A stretch of DNA of 64,000 bases from Diphasiastrum complanatum (taxonomy: Eukaryota; Streptophyta; Lycopodiopsida; Lycopodiales; Lycopodiaceae). The notes under the pieces were generated by a model. The model did not search any database, was not told the origin of the DNA, and saw nothing but the letters and a program-made list of their open reading frames with translations. Both the position numbers and the translations under genes were made by a program. The stretch is taken from NCBI GenBank assembly GCA_029204225.1, contig CM055098.1, positions 8,230,246-8,294,245 of the forward strand. The letters are read 5' to 3'. Positions 1 through 10,800 of the stretch are shown here, in pieces (the first letter of the stretch is position 1; each line of letters opens with the position of its first letter).

Positions 1-502
1 GGAGAGGGAAGATCAGAGTTTTGGGGACTCTTCAAGGCTGTTCTAAGGTGTAGTAGACACCTCCTAAAGTGATTTAGGTTCAGTCCAACCATTGCTTGAC
101 TTATGCACCAAACTAGATCAATTTTTCATCAATTTTGATCATTTTTTGCTTGTGATTGGATAGTAGATTGTGTTGCATCCTCATTAAGTTCCATTTAGAT
201 CTTTTACAAGTGATTTTGGAAGTATATTAGGTTGCTGAAATTCACTCTTGATCAGATCATTTGGAAGCTTTAATGTTCTTTATAGAAAGAGGGGCAATTC
301 TACTAGTATTGTCTACTTCAATCAAGCAAGTGCATTGTTTCTAGTATTCTATGATTTGATTTTGTTAGAGATCATTCTTAGATCTTTATAGGAAGTCTAT
401 TACTGATCTTTTCAGGTCCCTAAGAAGTGGGATAAGGTAGACCTTCAATCAAATCAATAGAAGTAACCTTCATTTGTGTCAAGTCCTTGATTAGGAGACT
501 AG
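1..502 (+). other. Copia leader region (untranslated)
   Basis: AT-rich sequence in front of the intact Copia ORF with no coding potential of its own. It does not match the 3' LTR beginning at 4486. In an element whose ORF is unbroken the two LTRs should be nearly identical, so this stretch is inferred to be internal leader, with the 5' LTR to the left of the window. No initiator tRNA-Met primer-binding site (TGGTATCAGAGC) was found here. Confidence 0.5.
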
Positions 503-3500
503 ATGGCATCTATAAATGCATATCTTTTGGATACTAATGAAAGGCTCAACAAAACTAACTATTCCATATGGAAAGTTAGAATGGAATCTATCATGATCAT
601 GCAAGATCTGATGGAAATTGTAAATGGTAAGGAGGGTGAACCTATTCATCCTCAAGAAAAAGCCAAATACATCAAGAGGTGCAATGTTGCACTACATTGC
701 ATAAAAATGAATGTTGCAAATGAACTCTTAAGAGAGGTAGGAGATTGCACTTCAGCTCAAGATGCTTGGGAGACTTTGAAAAAGGTCTATGAATCCAAGA
801 ACCAAACTAGAATGTTAGCTTTGAAGAATCAAATCTATAGAAGCTATCAAAAGAAAGGAGAGAGTGCACATACTTTTGTCCTAAGAGTAAAGGAATTGAA
901 CAAAGAGCTAGCCTTTATAGGTGACCCTATCAAGGATGAAGAGCTTGTTCAACTCATATTGAATGGACTAAGCTTTGAATTTGACAATTTGGTTCAGGGA
1001 TATGCAATTATGGGTAAGCTACCCATACTTGAAGAACTCCAAGGCACACTCATGGCCGAGGAATCAAGAAGGAGCCAAATGCAAGAGAGGATGGATAGGC
1101 TTTCCATCCAAGGTGGAGATGACCAAGCTCTCTTCACCAAAGGCAAAGGCAAGTCCAAAGGCAAAGGATCAACATTCAAGAAGTCTACAAAGCTTGAGGA
1201 TCAAGAAGGACCCCCAAAGGCATCTCCATCAACCACCAAAGTCAAGAAGGACAAATCAAAGGTGAAGTGCTACTATTGTAGCAAGATGGGGCATTATGCC
1301 TCGGAATGCTTCAAGAGGAAGCAAGATCAAAGCCAAGCCAACATGAGCAAAGAGGAGGAGGAGGAGAGTTCACATGAGGACTCTCTCATGATGTCCATAT
1401 TTTCTTCAACAAGCTTCAAAGGAGAAGATCCTTGGTGGATTGACTCGGGTGCTAATTCACACATGACTAGTAAAAGGGAGTTTTTCTCTTCTCTCTTATC
1501 TTATGATGGACCTATAAAGTCTATCTATACAGCAAATGATGAAGCTTGTAAGATTGAAGGAGTTGGTAGCATTCCCCTTTGCTTAGGATCTTCCAAAAAG
1601 ATCAACATAGAAGGTGTTTTGTACATTCCTACAATAACAAAGAATCTACTAAGTGTTGGCCAAATGGTAGACAATGGTTTCAATGTTGACTTTGCTTCAA
1701 ATGAATGTTTCATCAAGAAGAAGGGTAAGATAGTGGCTAAGGGCACTAGACTTGGCAAACTTTATAAGCTGGATGCATTTGTGGATACTAATGTTGTCAT
1801 GTTGGCCGAGAAGAGCAAGATATCTACCTTTACTTTATGGCACAAAAGACTTGGACATGTCAACTCGGGTTCCATGGAGGCTATGATCAAGGAGGAGTAT
1901 GCTTTAGGCCTACCAAGGTCTATTGGGAAGGAAGACAAGGTTTGTGAAGCTTGTGCCTTATCCAAGGCACATAAGAAGGTGTTTCCTAACTCCATCACAA
2001 AGTCATCTCATCCTCTTGAACTCATACACTCGGATGTGCACATTGCTAGCACCAAATCTAATGGAGGTTCATCCATGTTTTTAACCTTCATTGATGACTA
2101 CTCAAGATATTGTTGGGTGTTCTTACTTTCCTTCAAGTCTCAAGTATTTGATACTTTTGTAAAGTTCAAGTTGTTTGTGGAAAAGCATCATAATCATAGC
2201 ATCAAGATTCTTAGAAGTGACAATGGTGGAGAATTCATCTCCAATGAGTTCAAGGCCTTTTGTGAGGAGGAAGGGATCAAGAAAGAGACTTCTTGTCCTT
2301 ACACTCCTCAACAAAATGGAGTTGCTGAAAGAAGGAATAGAACATTATGTGAATGTTCTAAGGCTTTAAGATTAGATGCTTGTTTGTCCAAATCCTTTTG
2401 GGGTGAGTCTCTTGTATGTGCAAACTACTTGATGAATAGGGTGTCTTGCAAAGCAATTGAAGGCAAAACTCCATATGAGATGTTGCATGGAAAGAGACCC
2501 AATCTTAATCACTTGAAAGTTTTTGGGTGTATATGTTATGTGCATGTGCCATTGGAAACAAGAACCAAGGAGGATCCATCTTCCACAAGAGGGATCATGC
2601 TTGGATATGCAAGCTCAAGCAAGGGCTACAAAGTCTATCTCCCATCCTTGAACAAATTTGTTGTTTCAAGGGATGTCATCTTTGATGAACATCATATGCA
2701 TATGCTTGAAGAAGGCTCAAGTGCTCCAACAATCAAGAAGAAGATGGCCGAGGAGCAAGATCTTGGTTTTGAGGAGGAGCTCATGGAGGAGCAAGCACCA
2801 AACCCACCTATCACACCAAGGAGATCTTCAAGGGCAAAAGTGGAGCCATCAAGGCTCACATATCAAGGCAAAGGACAGCAAGTTGAGGGTATATCATCCA
2901 CTTCTTATGCTTTATCTAGTTTTGAAGAACCGTCTAATGTTGAAGATGCATTGAACTCCAAAGAATGGTATAAAGCTATGTTGGATGAGTATGATGCCTT
3001 GATTGAGAATGAAACTTGGTTGCTTGTTGAGAGACCTCAAAGGAATGTAATAGGATGCAAGTGGGTCTTCAAGCTTAAGTTGAATGCAAATGGGAGTGTT
3101 AACAAACATAAAGCAAGATTAGTTGCAAAAGGTTATGCTCAAGAGAGAGGGATAGACTATGAGGAAACTTTTGCACCCGTGGCCAAGATGGTCACAATAA
3201 GACTAATCATTGCACTTGCATCACATTTTGGATGGATTCTATGTCAAATGGATGTCTCTAATGCTTTCTTGAATGGTTTTTTGGAAGAGGATATCTATAT
3301 GGAGCAGCCACAAGGGTTCATCAAGCATGGAATGGAGAACAAAGTATGCCATCTCCAAAGAAGCATCTATGGCTTGAAGCAAGCCTCGAGATCTTGGAAT
3401 TCAAGACTACATTGCTATCTTATTTCACTTTCTTTTGTTCAAAGTGAATATGATCCCACTCTTTACATTAAGTTTGATGATGTTGGTATTGTACTTTTAC

Positions 3501-4471
3501 TCATTTATGTAGATGACATCATCATTAGTGGAAATAGTGTTGATGGTATTGAAAAAATCAAGATAGATCTATCCTTAGAGTTCAAGATGGTAGATCTAGG
3601 GTGTCTTCACTTCATCTTAGGCATAGAAGTACTTAGAGGGTCTGATTTTATCTTTATAAGTCAAGTAAACTATGCTCAAAGTCTTTTGAAGAAGTTTAAG
3701 ATGGAAGTATGCAAAAGTGTTGACACACCAATGGAGCAAGATGTAAAAGTGCCAAATGAAGATGATGAAAGATCCTTCATGGACATCACTTTGTTTAGGC
3801 AACTTATAGGTTCCTTAATGTGGATCACTATAACTAGACCAGATCTTAGCTTTAGTGTATGTAGGTTGAGCCAATCCATGCAAAAGCCATTGAATATCCA
3901 TTGGAAAAAGGCTAAGAGGATTCTAAGATACATCTCGGGTACATTGGATTTTGGGATTCTATATAGAGGAGATGTGATTAACCTTCATGCATTTAGTGAT
4001 TCAGATTTTGCAGGGGACAAGAGGGATAGGAAATCAACAAGTGCCTATTCAACTTTCATAGGAGAAGGTGTGGTTTCATGGCTTTCAAAAAAGCAAGAAA
4101 CTATATCTCTATCTTCAACCGAGGCCGAGTACAAAGCTTTGACAACCACTACAAAGGAGGTACTTTGGATCAAGAGATTATTGGTGAAACTAAAGATCAT
4201 GGATTCAGAGGAGGCACCAATCATCTACAATGACAATATATCAGCCCAACACCTTGCATCTAACCCAATCTTCCATGCAAGATCTAAGCACATTGAGATA
4301 TGCCATCACTTTGTGAGAGAAATGGTGCAAGCCAAGGAGATTGCTTTGGAGCATGTTCCAAGCAATGAATGTGTAGCTGATCTACTTACTAAACCACTTC
4401 AAAAGACACCTTTTATGAAGTTCAGATCATCACTTGGAGTGATTAGTAAAGCAATGATTGAACCAAGCTAG
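503..4471 (+). CDS. Intact Ty1/Copia gag-pol polyprotein
   Basis: A single unbroken 1322-codon ORF with every Copia domain in order. The gag region (about 1-250) is of the UBN2 type, with the early motif NYSIWK. A CCHC zinc knuckle lies near residues 256-270 (CYYC...GHYASEC). The aspartic protease motif WWIDSGA is near 311. The GAG-pre-integrase motif LWHKRLGH is near 444. The integrase core follows with HSDV near 508, DNGGEF near 573 and the third acidic residue in NGVAERRNR near 604. Reverse transcriptase runs from CKWVFKLKLN (about 851) to YVDDIIISG (about 1002). RNase H has SDSDFAGD (about 1163), STEAEY (about 1203) and HIEICHHFVRE (about 1262). Gag and pol are in one frame, as is usual for plant Copia. 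The start is the first ATG of the frame, followed directly by gag. The lack of stops or frameshifts suggests a recent insertion and possible autonomy, in contrast to every other retroelement here. Confidence 0.97.
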   Translation: MASINAYLLDTNERLNKTNYSIWKVRMESIMIMQDLMEIVNGKEGEPIHPQEKAKYIKRCNVALHCIKMNVANELLREVGDCTSAQDAWETLKKVYESKNQTRMLALKNQIYRSYQKKGESAHTFVLRVKELNKELAFIGDPIKDEELVQLILNGLSFEFDNLVQGYAIMGKLPILEELQGTLMAEESRRSQMQERMDRLSIQGGDDQALFTKGKGKSKGKGSTFKKSTKLEDQEGPPKASPSTTKVKKDKSKVKCYYCSKMGHYASECFKRKQDQSQANMSKEEEEESSHEDSLMMSIFSSTSFKGEDPWWIDSGANSHMTSKREFFSSLLSYDGPIKSIYTANDEACKIEGVGSIPLCLGSSKKINIEGVLYIPTITKNLLSVGQMVDNGFNVDFASNECFIKKKGKIVAKGTRLGKLYKLDAFVDTNVVMLAEKSKISTFTLWHKRLGHVNSGSMEAMIKEEYALGLPRSIGKEDKVCEACALSKAHKKVFPNSITKSSHPLELIHSDVHIASTKSNGGSSMFLTFIDDYSRYCWVFLLSFKSQVFDTFVKFKLFVEKHHNHSIKILRSDNGGEFISNEFKAFCEEEGIKKETSCPYTPQQNGVAERRNRTLCECSKALRLDACLSKSFWGESLVCANYLMNRVSCKAIEGKTPYEMLHGKRPNLNHLKVFGCICYVHVPLETRTKEDPSSTRGIMLGYASSSKGYKVYLPSLNKFVVSRDVIFDEHHMHMLEEGSSAPTIKKKMAEEQDLGFEEELMEEQAPNPPITPRRSSRAKVEPSRLTYQGKGQQVEGISSTSYALSSFEEPSNVEDALNSKEWYKAMLDEYDALIENETWLLVERPQRNVIGCKWVFKLKLNANGSVNKHKARLVAKGYAQERGIDYEETFAPVAKMVTIRLIIALASHFGWILCQMDVSNAFLNGFLEEDIYMEQPQGFIKHGMENKVCHLQRSIYGLKQASRSWNSRLHCYLISLSFVQSEYDPTLYIKFDDVGIVLLLIYVDDIIISGNSVDGIEKIKIDLSLEFKMVDLGCLHFILGIEVLRGSDFIFISQVNYAQSLLKKFKMEVCKSVDTPMEQDVKVPNEDDERSFMDITLFRQLIGSLMWITITRPDLSFSVCRLSQSMQKPLNIHWKKAKRILRYISGTLDFGILYRGDVINLHAFSDSDFAGDKRDRKSTSAYSTFIGEGVVSWLSKKQETISLSSTEAEYKALTTTTKEVLWIKRLLVKLKIMDSEEAPIIYNDNISAQHLASNPIFHARSKHIEICHHFVREMVQAKEIALEHVPSNECVADLLTKPLQKTPFMKFRSSLGVISKAMIEPS

Positions 4472-4474
4472 ATA

Positions 4475-4485
4475 GTGAGGAGGAG
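4475..4485 (+). other. Polypurine tract of the intact Copia element
   Basis: The purine run GTGAGGAGGAG follows the pol stop codon directly and abuts a TGTTA start, the usual arrangement of polypurine tract and 3' LTR in plant Copia elements. It primes plus-strand DNA synthesis. Confidence 0.7.
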
Positions 4486-4971
4486 TGTTAAAAATTCACA
4501 ATTCTAGCTTGACTAGTTTTGGTCATATGACTTGTAAATAGTTAGATGGTCATGATGTGGCTTGTCACACGTGCCAAATAGCATAGGATTCCATTCATAA
4601 GGATGTTCTCAAGTAGACCTAAGTGTTAGAACCTTTGGAATGAGTCCAAATTATGCTTAGATACAAGGGAGAAAAAATAGGAGCTATTTTTGGTAATTTT
4701 TGCATTGTTGAGGGATCTCCAAGATTCCAACCCTAACTTGGTAGGGATGAAAGATCCACCAAAATTAGCATTAGGGATAGGTTTAGGGCTACTCATACCT
4801 GCCCAAAACCGTGATGGATCATGTATATATAGGTGATGATATCTCACCAAAATCAATCAAGCAATTTCATGTTTTTTCTCTCATAATGGTGCAATTGCTC
4901 TCTATGTTCATAATTGTTTGAGTACTTGTGATTACTAATGATTATAGGATTGAATGTAGGTCTGGTGTACA
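4486..4971 (+). repeat. 3' LTR of the intact Copia element (right end uncertain)
   Basis: It begins TGTTAAAAATTC immediately after the polypurine tract. A TATA-like promoter motif (GTATATATAGG) lies at about 4823-4833. The right end is placed tentatively at an ACA near 4971, because the matching 5' LTR is outside the window. Minus-strand Copia coding sequence starts by about 5000-5050. Confidence 0.55.
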
Positions 4972-4999
4972 GTACTCAGACTGTGGGAGGCCGTACTTT

Positions 5000-5953
5000 C
5001 ACACGTGTGAAGCCTTCTTCAAGGATTTGGGCCATTTAGTGAGGTTCAAGCATAGATTTTTGATGGATTTTGATGGTTCAACTTGTGCTAATCTTATGAA
5101 ATCATAATCTATTGTTTCCCTCATCATTTCAAGTGTTTTAGGATCCTTATTTGCTGTAATTTTTACATGTCGTTGGTTCTTTAGTGTAGCTGCGGTATTC
5201 GACATCTGTGTCTTTATTCAACTGAAGATCGGCGATGTATCAGTCATCCGGGGGTCTTCTTGTTCTTGTCGATCTTCTTGGTTCAATTTGTCGCTGCTGG
5301 TTTGTATCTTCTTTGATATCTTCAACATGTTGGTCTTCTGCTTCCTGCTATGGAGTATGTGATTCGACATTCTGATTCGATGTCTAGTCTTGAACTCCCC
5401 CTTCAATCGACAGTATTGTAAAAATTTCATGGCCCTTTGATTCCTTCATTCCAAGAAATGTCGATTCGTCGAACTTCACGTCTCTGCTCATTACCACCTT
5501 CTTCGAGGTTGGATTGTAGAGTCGGTAGATCTGTGAGCTGTTCGAATATCCGACCATGACTGTTTGTACCGACTTTTCGTTTAACTTGCTTCTTTTTTCT
5601 TTTGGTATGTGCATGTATGCTGCACATCCAAATACTCGTACATATGATAGATCAGGCTTCTCACCCTTCCACATTGCGTACGACGCTTTGTCTTCTAGGG
5701 TTGTCGTTGTCAATCTGTGCAAGTGTACAACAGTTGCAATTGCCCTAGCCCAAAATTGACTCAAAAATTGCGCTTGTGCCATCATGCATTTAGCTCCTTC
5801 GACAAGCATCATGTTTCTTCTTTCTACTACACCATTGTTCTCGAATAGGTATCGTATACCAAGATCGCCTATCCTCGCCATAGAGAGTAGATCTCTCTTT
5901 AGTGTACGCACGTACATGTTTTGTATTTGATTTTTTTGGGAGTGAGTCGGCAA
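5000..5953 (-). pseudogene. Copia fragment: integrase C-terminal part to pol hinge
   Basis: The 189-codon minus-strand ORF (5384-5953) shows the end of a Copia integrase (NNGVVERRN) followed by the post-integrase region (YVRVFGCAAYMHIPKEKRSK and VVMSRDVKFDE). Below 5384 the hinge between integrase and reverse transcriptase continues in broken frames (RRSTRTRRPPDD near 5245). Gag, protease, the integrase core upstream and reverse transcriptase downstream are missing, so this is a relic cut at both ends. It lies head to tail against the 3' LTR of the intact element and is on the opposite strand. Confidence 0.85.
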
Positions 5954-6244
5954 TGTCTCGCTTCCCTTACAACGTTGTATCCGCTACTTGTAGATTCAAT
6001 TGTATATTCTATGTCATGTCATCTTCTGATTCCTGACCTATACTTATGTCCCACCAAGTGAGATTACAAGATAGATTAACAATCATTACAAGAGAGGTTT
6101 ACAGTAAACCATTGGTTAATTAGCTCTCTGATAATGTTAATTTTTTACAGCTGAGCGTGACATTTGGCGGCTTTACATCCGAAGAGCTAGAGGCCGATAG
6201 TTTCGACTTGCTCGACAAGTCGTTCTGCTCAACGTCTGACTTCA

Positions 6245-7211
6245 TTAGTTATGATGAACCTGCCTCAGTAGCAAAAGCACTTTTGAGCTCAAATGTAGAC
6301 AATTAGCGCATAGCCATGAATGTTGAGTATAATTCACTGATGAAAAACAAGTCTTGTCGAGCCTCCTCCTGATACAAAGATACCGAGTGGATCAAATTGA
6401 AACTTAATCTAGATGGCTCGACAACCAAATGAAAAGCTCGACTAGTCATCAAAGGATATGAACAAACTTATGAGATTGACTACACTGAGACATTCAATCC
6501 AGTAGTAAGACTTCAGTCAATTCAATTATTACTTACTATCGCAGCTGTTGAAGATCTGGAATTTCACCAGATGGATGTTCAGATAACATTTCTAAGTGGA
6601 CATATACAAGAAGACATCTACATTTATCAACTCAAAAGTTATGTTCTTCAAGGCCAATAACACAAGGTATGCAAGCTGCAGAAAGCTCTCTACAGGTTGA
6701 AGCAAACTCCAAGGGCTTGGTTCGATAGAATCAATCGATTCTTGTTGCAACACGACTTTACTTCAAATTCTACCGACTCTAATGTCTATCTCAAGAACAG
6801 AGATTCAAGCTACGTTATAATAGCTTTATATGTTGATGACTCTCTGATCATCAACAATTCGAATCAGTTAGTGCAAGAGGAAAAGTCTCTATTGTCGAAG
6901 GAATTCAAACTGACCGATTCAAGACCAGTGCATTACCTTCTCGAGATTGAGATAACTAGAGACAGAGCAAACATAAGGATCGCGATAAGCCAAGAAAGGT
7001 ATCTAACTAGTGTACTTTACTATTGCAAGTTGATTGACTTGCCCATGGATCTAGGCTTTAAGCTATCTAAAGACACTTGCCTGAAGATTGAAACAGAGAA
7101 GAAGGAGATGTGCAAATACCCCTATCAGTCGGTAGTCAGATCGATCATGTATGCCAAAGTCTGTACATGACCCGATCTAGCCTATACTGTCAACACATTG
7201 TCGCAATATAC
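6245..7211 (+). pseudogene. Copia reverse transcriptase, left part of an interrupted copy
   Basis: Plus-strand Copia RT with several stops before 6697 and an open frame at 6697-7170. Visible motifs are the RT start (SLMKNKS), [30 protein letters not shown] and the catalytic box in ALYVDDSLII (canonical YVDD). It ends in the sequence for TLSQY at about 7211. The next expected residues (SNPG...HW) reappear at 9868, so the copy is split by a 2.6 kb insertion. Wording such as MCKYPYQS and the spacing match the Copia copies at 23.6 kb and 61-64 kb, so they belong to one family. Confidence 0.85.
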
Positions 7212-7215
7212 ATTA

Positions 7216-9850
7216 GGCTCTTTTTGAACTCAAAAAGGCCTCTTCCTTGCCTAAACAAGTTTTCTAATCATAATTAATTTAGTGCTAATCAATCCTATGT
7301 GGCACCTTTACCTTGGGTTACCATATAAGGTGAGCAAGATTAAGGCCTAAATGTAGGTCTCATTTCCATGGACTATTGTAGGTTATTTGCATAGACTATA
7401 ATAGGCAACTAATAGGTGAGTTACAAATTACAACTAGAGTAGGGTTAGTATAGGATGACCTTTCATTGTCCTAACTACAATAGAACCCTAGGGATGAAAA
7501 CTAGTATATGCCTAATAAAGCTTATATCATGGTTAGTTCACATAGAACTTTGACACCATTTGATTAAGGTATATTGTAAAGTTCTACATAGATTCTTTTG
7601 GGAAATTCGACCTTTGAAAACGTATCAGAGAACACGAGAGATGAAAAACATAGAATCTAAAAAAACTGACACTTTGACACTCGAGGGATGAAGTGGAGAA
7701 ATGAGGACCCAAGCACCCTTATATAATGAAGGGTTTTATTTTTAGTAAGTGCTCCTATAGAAGTTTTGGCCTCTTTTCCAAATATAGTATGTTCTTGTCT
7801 AGGCTCATGAGTAAAAATCCTAATTGCCAGTTAGCGGAAACCTTCAAAGAAAACCAATAATAGTATTGAAATGCATATCACTAAACGATTAAAACCCTAA
7901 CAAGTTTCAACCTTAGACATCCACAAATGTACTAACAGACATATAAAATGTGACAATGCAAAAGTAAAGTCAAAACATAACCAAACATATTAGAATAAAG
8001 TCAAAACACAACCAACTAATTGTGTTTTCTATTTTTCATCAGATAAAATTCTTTATTCCCATGTCCCTGTTTGTAAAAATGGAACACATTTCTAATCTTT
8101 TCGGCTCGTCTCCATATCTGCAAAACTAGACACAAAATTAATAATCCTATATGTATTCAACATTACTATTTAGAATTCAGGAATCTGATGGAGATTAGGG
8201 GCTCACATTTTGTCCATTACGAGTGAAGACAAAATCTGCTGGCACATCAGCAAAAGTCAATCCAAGCATATGCCAAAGATCTTCTAGGCTGCACTCCTTA
8301 TTTATATGAATTTCTCGTATTTCATCATGGGGCAAATGTATGGATATCTCCACTTCTTGCTGATTCATCTTCGCGTCCAGAGGGTCCCATCGGCCATGAC
8401 CAAACTTATATCGCCTATAGATGAAACTTAAGGAGCATGTTTGATGTGAAATATGATACCTTATGGTCATTGTTTCACAAGAGAGCTTACACCTTATTAA
8501 ATCTCCTTTATGCTCCATTTCCTTTGAATCCCATGCAACAAATATGTTATCCAACAGTGATGATTCTGTCACATCGTGTTTGTTTTCCTAAAAATGACTG
8601 CCTTAAATATGGCAACAAATATGGTGATCGACACAGAGATGCTAGTGTAGACTCGATTGGATCCAAATGTTGCTTCATATTACCAGTAATCTCTTTGAGA
8701 AGTTGCCTCTTCGTCAATTCAATAGTCAGTTGGTCAACATATGGCCACTCGTGAGAAACGATCGCAGGCTCAGAAATTGGTGCTAATTTGCCTTGGCCAA
8801 GGTTTTTTTTTGGAACTTCGTACACGTGATCATAAAAGAAAATGCCCATTTTGATCAGGGCAGAGGATGCCAACCCACTATATATTAGCTCTCCATATTT
8901 GGCATGTATGGCGGAGAATTTTCCAGTGAAGGACTTCAGGTTTTGCCAGTCCAAGCTATTTGAGGGAAAGACATCTGCACCAGGCATTAATGCAACATTA
9001 TTATCCATTACAATGACATAATAATAATTCAAACATAATAGTTAACACAAGAATAAAAGAGGTGAGACATACAATGTGACTGTATGGTTCTATCAGCAAC
9101 AACCACATCCAATAAAATATCTCGACGCATGTATACATGTTGCACATTTGCAAGGTATTCGCCATTTTGGTCGATCTTGAAATCGTGGATCCTTCCTTTC
9201 CAATGGTAGTCTTGGTTGTTTCACTTCCTCTTTGAATTTTGTGAGTTCCTTTGCCCGATGGTTGCATGTAAACCCAGTCAAAAGTTGAAAATGTATGGGG
9301 CACCCAATGCTCATTGGAATCTTTGATGTGTGCAACAATGGAAGCTAGTTGATTCTTGGGCTTCCTTGATTGAGTAGAGGCCATAATGGATGATGTAATG
9401 ATAATGTAGGATATGCAAATTAGTGTGTGAGATCTTCAGATAAGGTGAACCGAAATGAAAAAAATAGAATATCTGTGGAGTATACAGAATGAGAGAGAGA
9501 GAGGTCATTTAGAGAGAGACTACAAAATGAGAGAGAGATCAGAGATACAAGCTTGTGAACATTCAAAATTTGAAATAAGGACTAGGCTCACTTAGGATAT
9601 GGCTGCTAGTAGATAGACAGGCTATTTGATGTTAGCTTGTAGGCATAGTTATTGCTTTATCTAGGGTTAATGTAGGGTTATTGTTAGAGGTGTACTTTGT
9701 GGGCCCACACTTGATTTAATCTACACCATTGAATTTGCCATGTCATATGGACCATTCCTTCTCAGTTGTCAGTATTTTATTGGGACACGTGTCATCATTA
9801 ACACTAATTATAATTAGTGAAGAGGCCCTTTTCGAGTCCAAAAAGGGCCC
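7216..9850. mobile_element. TIR-bounded DNA element nested in a Copia copy
   Basis: The left end (7216-7243, GGCTCTTTTTGAACTC...) and the right end (9822-9850, ending ...GAGTCCAAAAAGGGCCC) are imperfect inverted repeats of about 28 bp. Each end is itself nearly palindromic (CCTTTTTGGACTC / GAGTCCAAAAAGG). The element sits exactly where a Copia RT-RNase H reading frame is split (7211 and 9868). The G/C-starting TIR and a TTA at the left flank resemble PIF/Harbinger or Tourist elements, but the right flank is TCA, so no clean target duplication is seen. No transposase was recognised. The interior carries an unrecognised minus-strand gene relic (8195-9384). About 950 bases to its left (7244-8190) hold nothing recognisable. 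Confidence 0.6.
8195..9384 (-). pseudogene. Unrecognised gene relic, copy A (GIFFYD-motif family)
   Basis: I do not recognise this family. Minus-strand coding blocks run from a plausible start at 9384 (MASTQSRKPKNQ) through WVYMQPSGKG (about 9265), a block with QHVYMRRD (about 9130), and DVFPSNSLDWQ and MGIFFYDHVYEVP (about 8960-8820). The C-terminal block at 8572-8195 (EVEISIHL..., CSLEDLWHMLGL) resembles a beta-grasp fold in its strand and turn pattern; that is inference. The blocks are in different frames, so at least two frameshifts or short introns break it. A second copy with the same blocks in the same order lies at 12480-13560, which supports a real protein family rather than chance ORFs. 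It lies wholly inside the TIR-bounded element, suggesting gene capture or a non-transposase gene of that element. Confidence 0.55.
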
Positions 9851-9867
9851 TCATGTGACAAATCCCG

Positions 9868-10195
9868 GCCCACCTCACTGGAAAGCTCTATTGAGAGCAT
9901 TAAGATACATTCAAGCCACGAAGCTCTATGCTTTGTGCTATAATGGAAATACCGATGATACTCTACTTCTTAATGTTTATTCCGACTCTGACTGGGCTAG
10001 AGACATGGACACACGAAAATCCACTTTTGGCTACTTGTGCTTTCTAGCAGGAGGACCCATCTCATGAAATAGTCGAAAGCAAAAATACATTTCTTTGTCT
10101 TCCATAGATTCCAAATATATCACAGCCACCTCTACAGTAAAGGAGATTATCTGGCTTCTCTGAACCCACGAACTCACTCTAGAACTAAGCATATA
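9868..10195 (+). pseudogene. Copia RNase H, right part of the interrupted copy
   Basis: It continues the Copia copy split at 7211. The frame resumes with NPGPPHWKALLRALRYIQA, then the RNase H motif SDSDWARDMDTRKSTFGYLCF (about 9975-10045) and the degraded YITATSTVKEIIWLL. Stops and a deletion follow: a short match to the ELTNSH...TKHI segment seen at 27130 is fused directly after KEIIWLL. Copia similarity ends near 10195. Confidence 0.8.
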
Positions 10196-10230
10196 ACAAG
10201 AAAAAATTGTGGACCATGGGTTAGAGATAT

Positions 10231-10767
10231 CAGGAGATTACAAAAGTAATGACAACAGAAGCTTTGCATACAGCTTATGAAGATTATCAGGTGAGACTTT
10301 TTGAGGACATTGTGCTTGTTGTTGTCCATGCAAAGCGAGTGACTATCATGCCCAAAGATATGGAGCTTGTCTTCAGGTTAACAAATCAGTACGAGCAGGA
10401 GTTCAAGCCACCTCTGCCTCCCTGACCTACTCCCAGAGTTAGATTCCCAGTCCAAAAGAGAAAGAAGTAGGCAAGACTAATCAAGTTGCGAAGTAGGGCT
10501 AGCCAAAGGAAGATCAAGATTGATCAGCCAACTGATGATGAAGCTAGGTCATATAGGGCAAAAGTAGAAAGATCTCCCTCTCTTCCCCCTTCGCCTAAAA
10601 AGAGAATAAGGCCCTCAAATGTCATTGAGCAGATGATGGGCCAGTCCAAATTAATTCTTGATACACTGCAAGTCCGAGGGGACCTTCTTCTCACCCCTGG
10701 ACTAAATGTTTTACCAGACTCCTCTTTAGAGAGTGAAAAATATTTGGATGTGTCTGACATACTATAG
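10231..10767 (+). pseudogene. Histone H3-fold fragment with basic C-terminal extension
   Basis: One reading frame from about 10231 gives [17 protein letters not shown] followed by [17 protein letters not shown]. The core [11 protein letters not shown] is identical to canonical histone H3, and the LFED spacing before it also fits the alpha-2/loop-2/alpha-3 part of the H3 fold. The N-terminal tail and first helix are absent. After two in-frame stops (about 10423 and 10468) the same frame continues for 93 codons (10486-10767) with a basic stretch (SPSLPPSPKKRIRP) unlike any H3 C-terminus, because canonical H3 ends shortly after this helix. It is therefore either a divergent H3-like protein with an extension or a fusion relic. 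It begins just after a truncated Copia copy. The source is unknown: a plant H3 or CenH3 retrocopy or a virus-derived histone are both possible. Confidence 0.5.
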
Positions 10768-10800
10768 AGGATCTGGATAGACATATAACAAAATCAATCA

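Noticed and set aside
1-502. Reading the first 500 bases as the 5' LTR of the intact Copia element
   Set aside because: No similarity to the 3' LTR starting at 4486, although the ORF is intact; more likely leader.
7205-9860. Exact target duplication for the nested TIR element
   Set aside because: Left TTA and right TCA do not match; no convincing 2-, 3-, 8- or 9-bp duplication.
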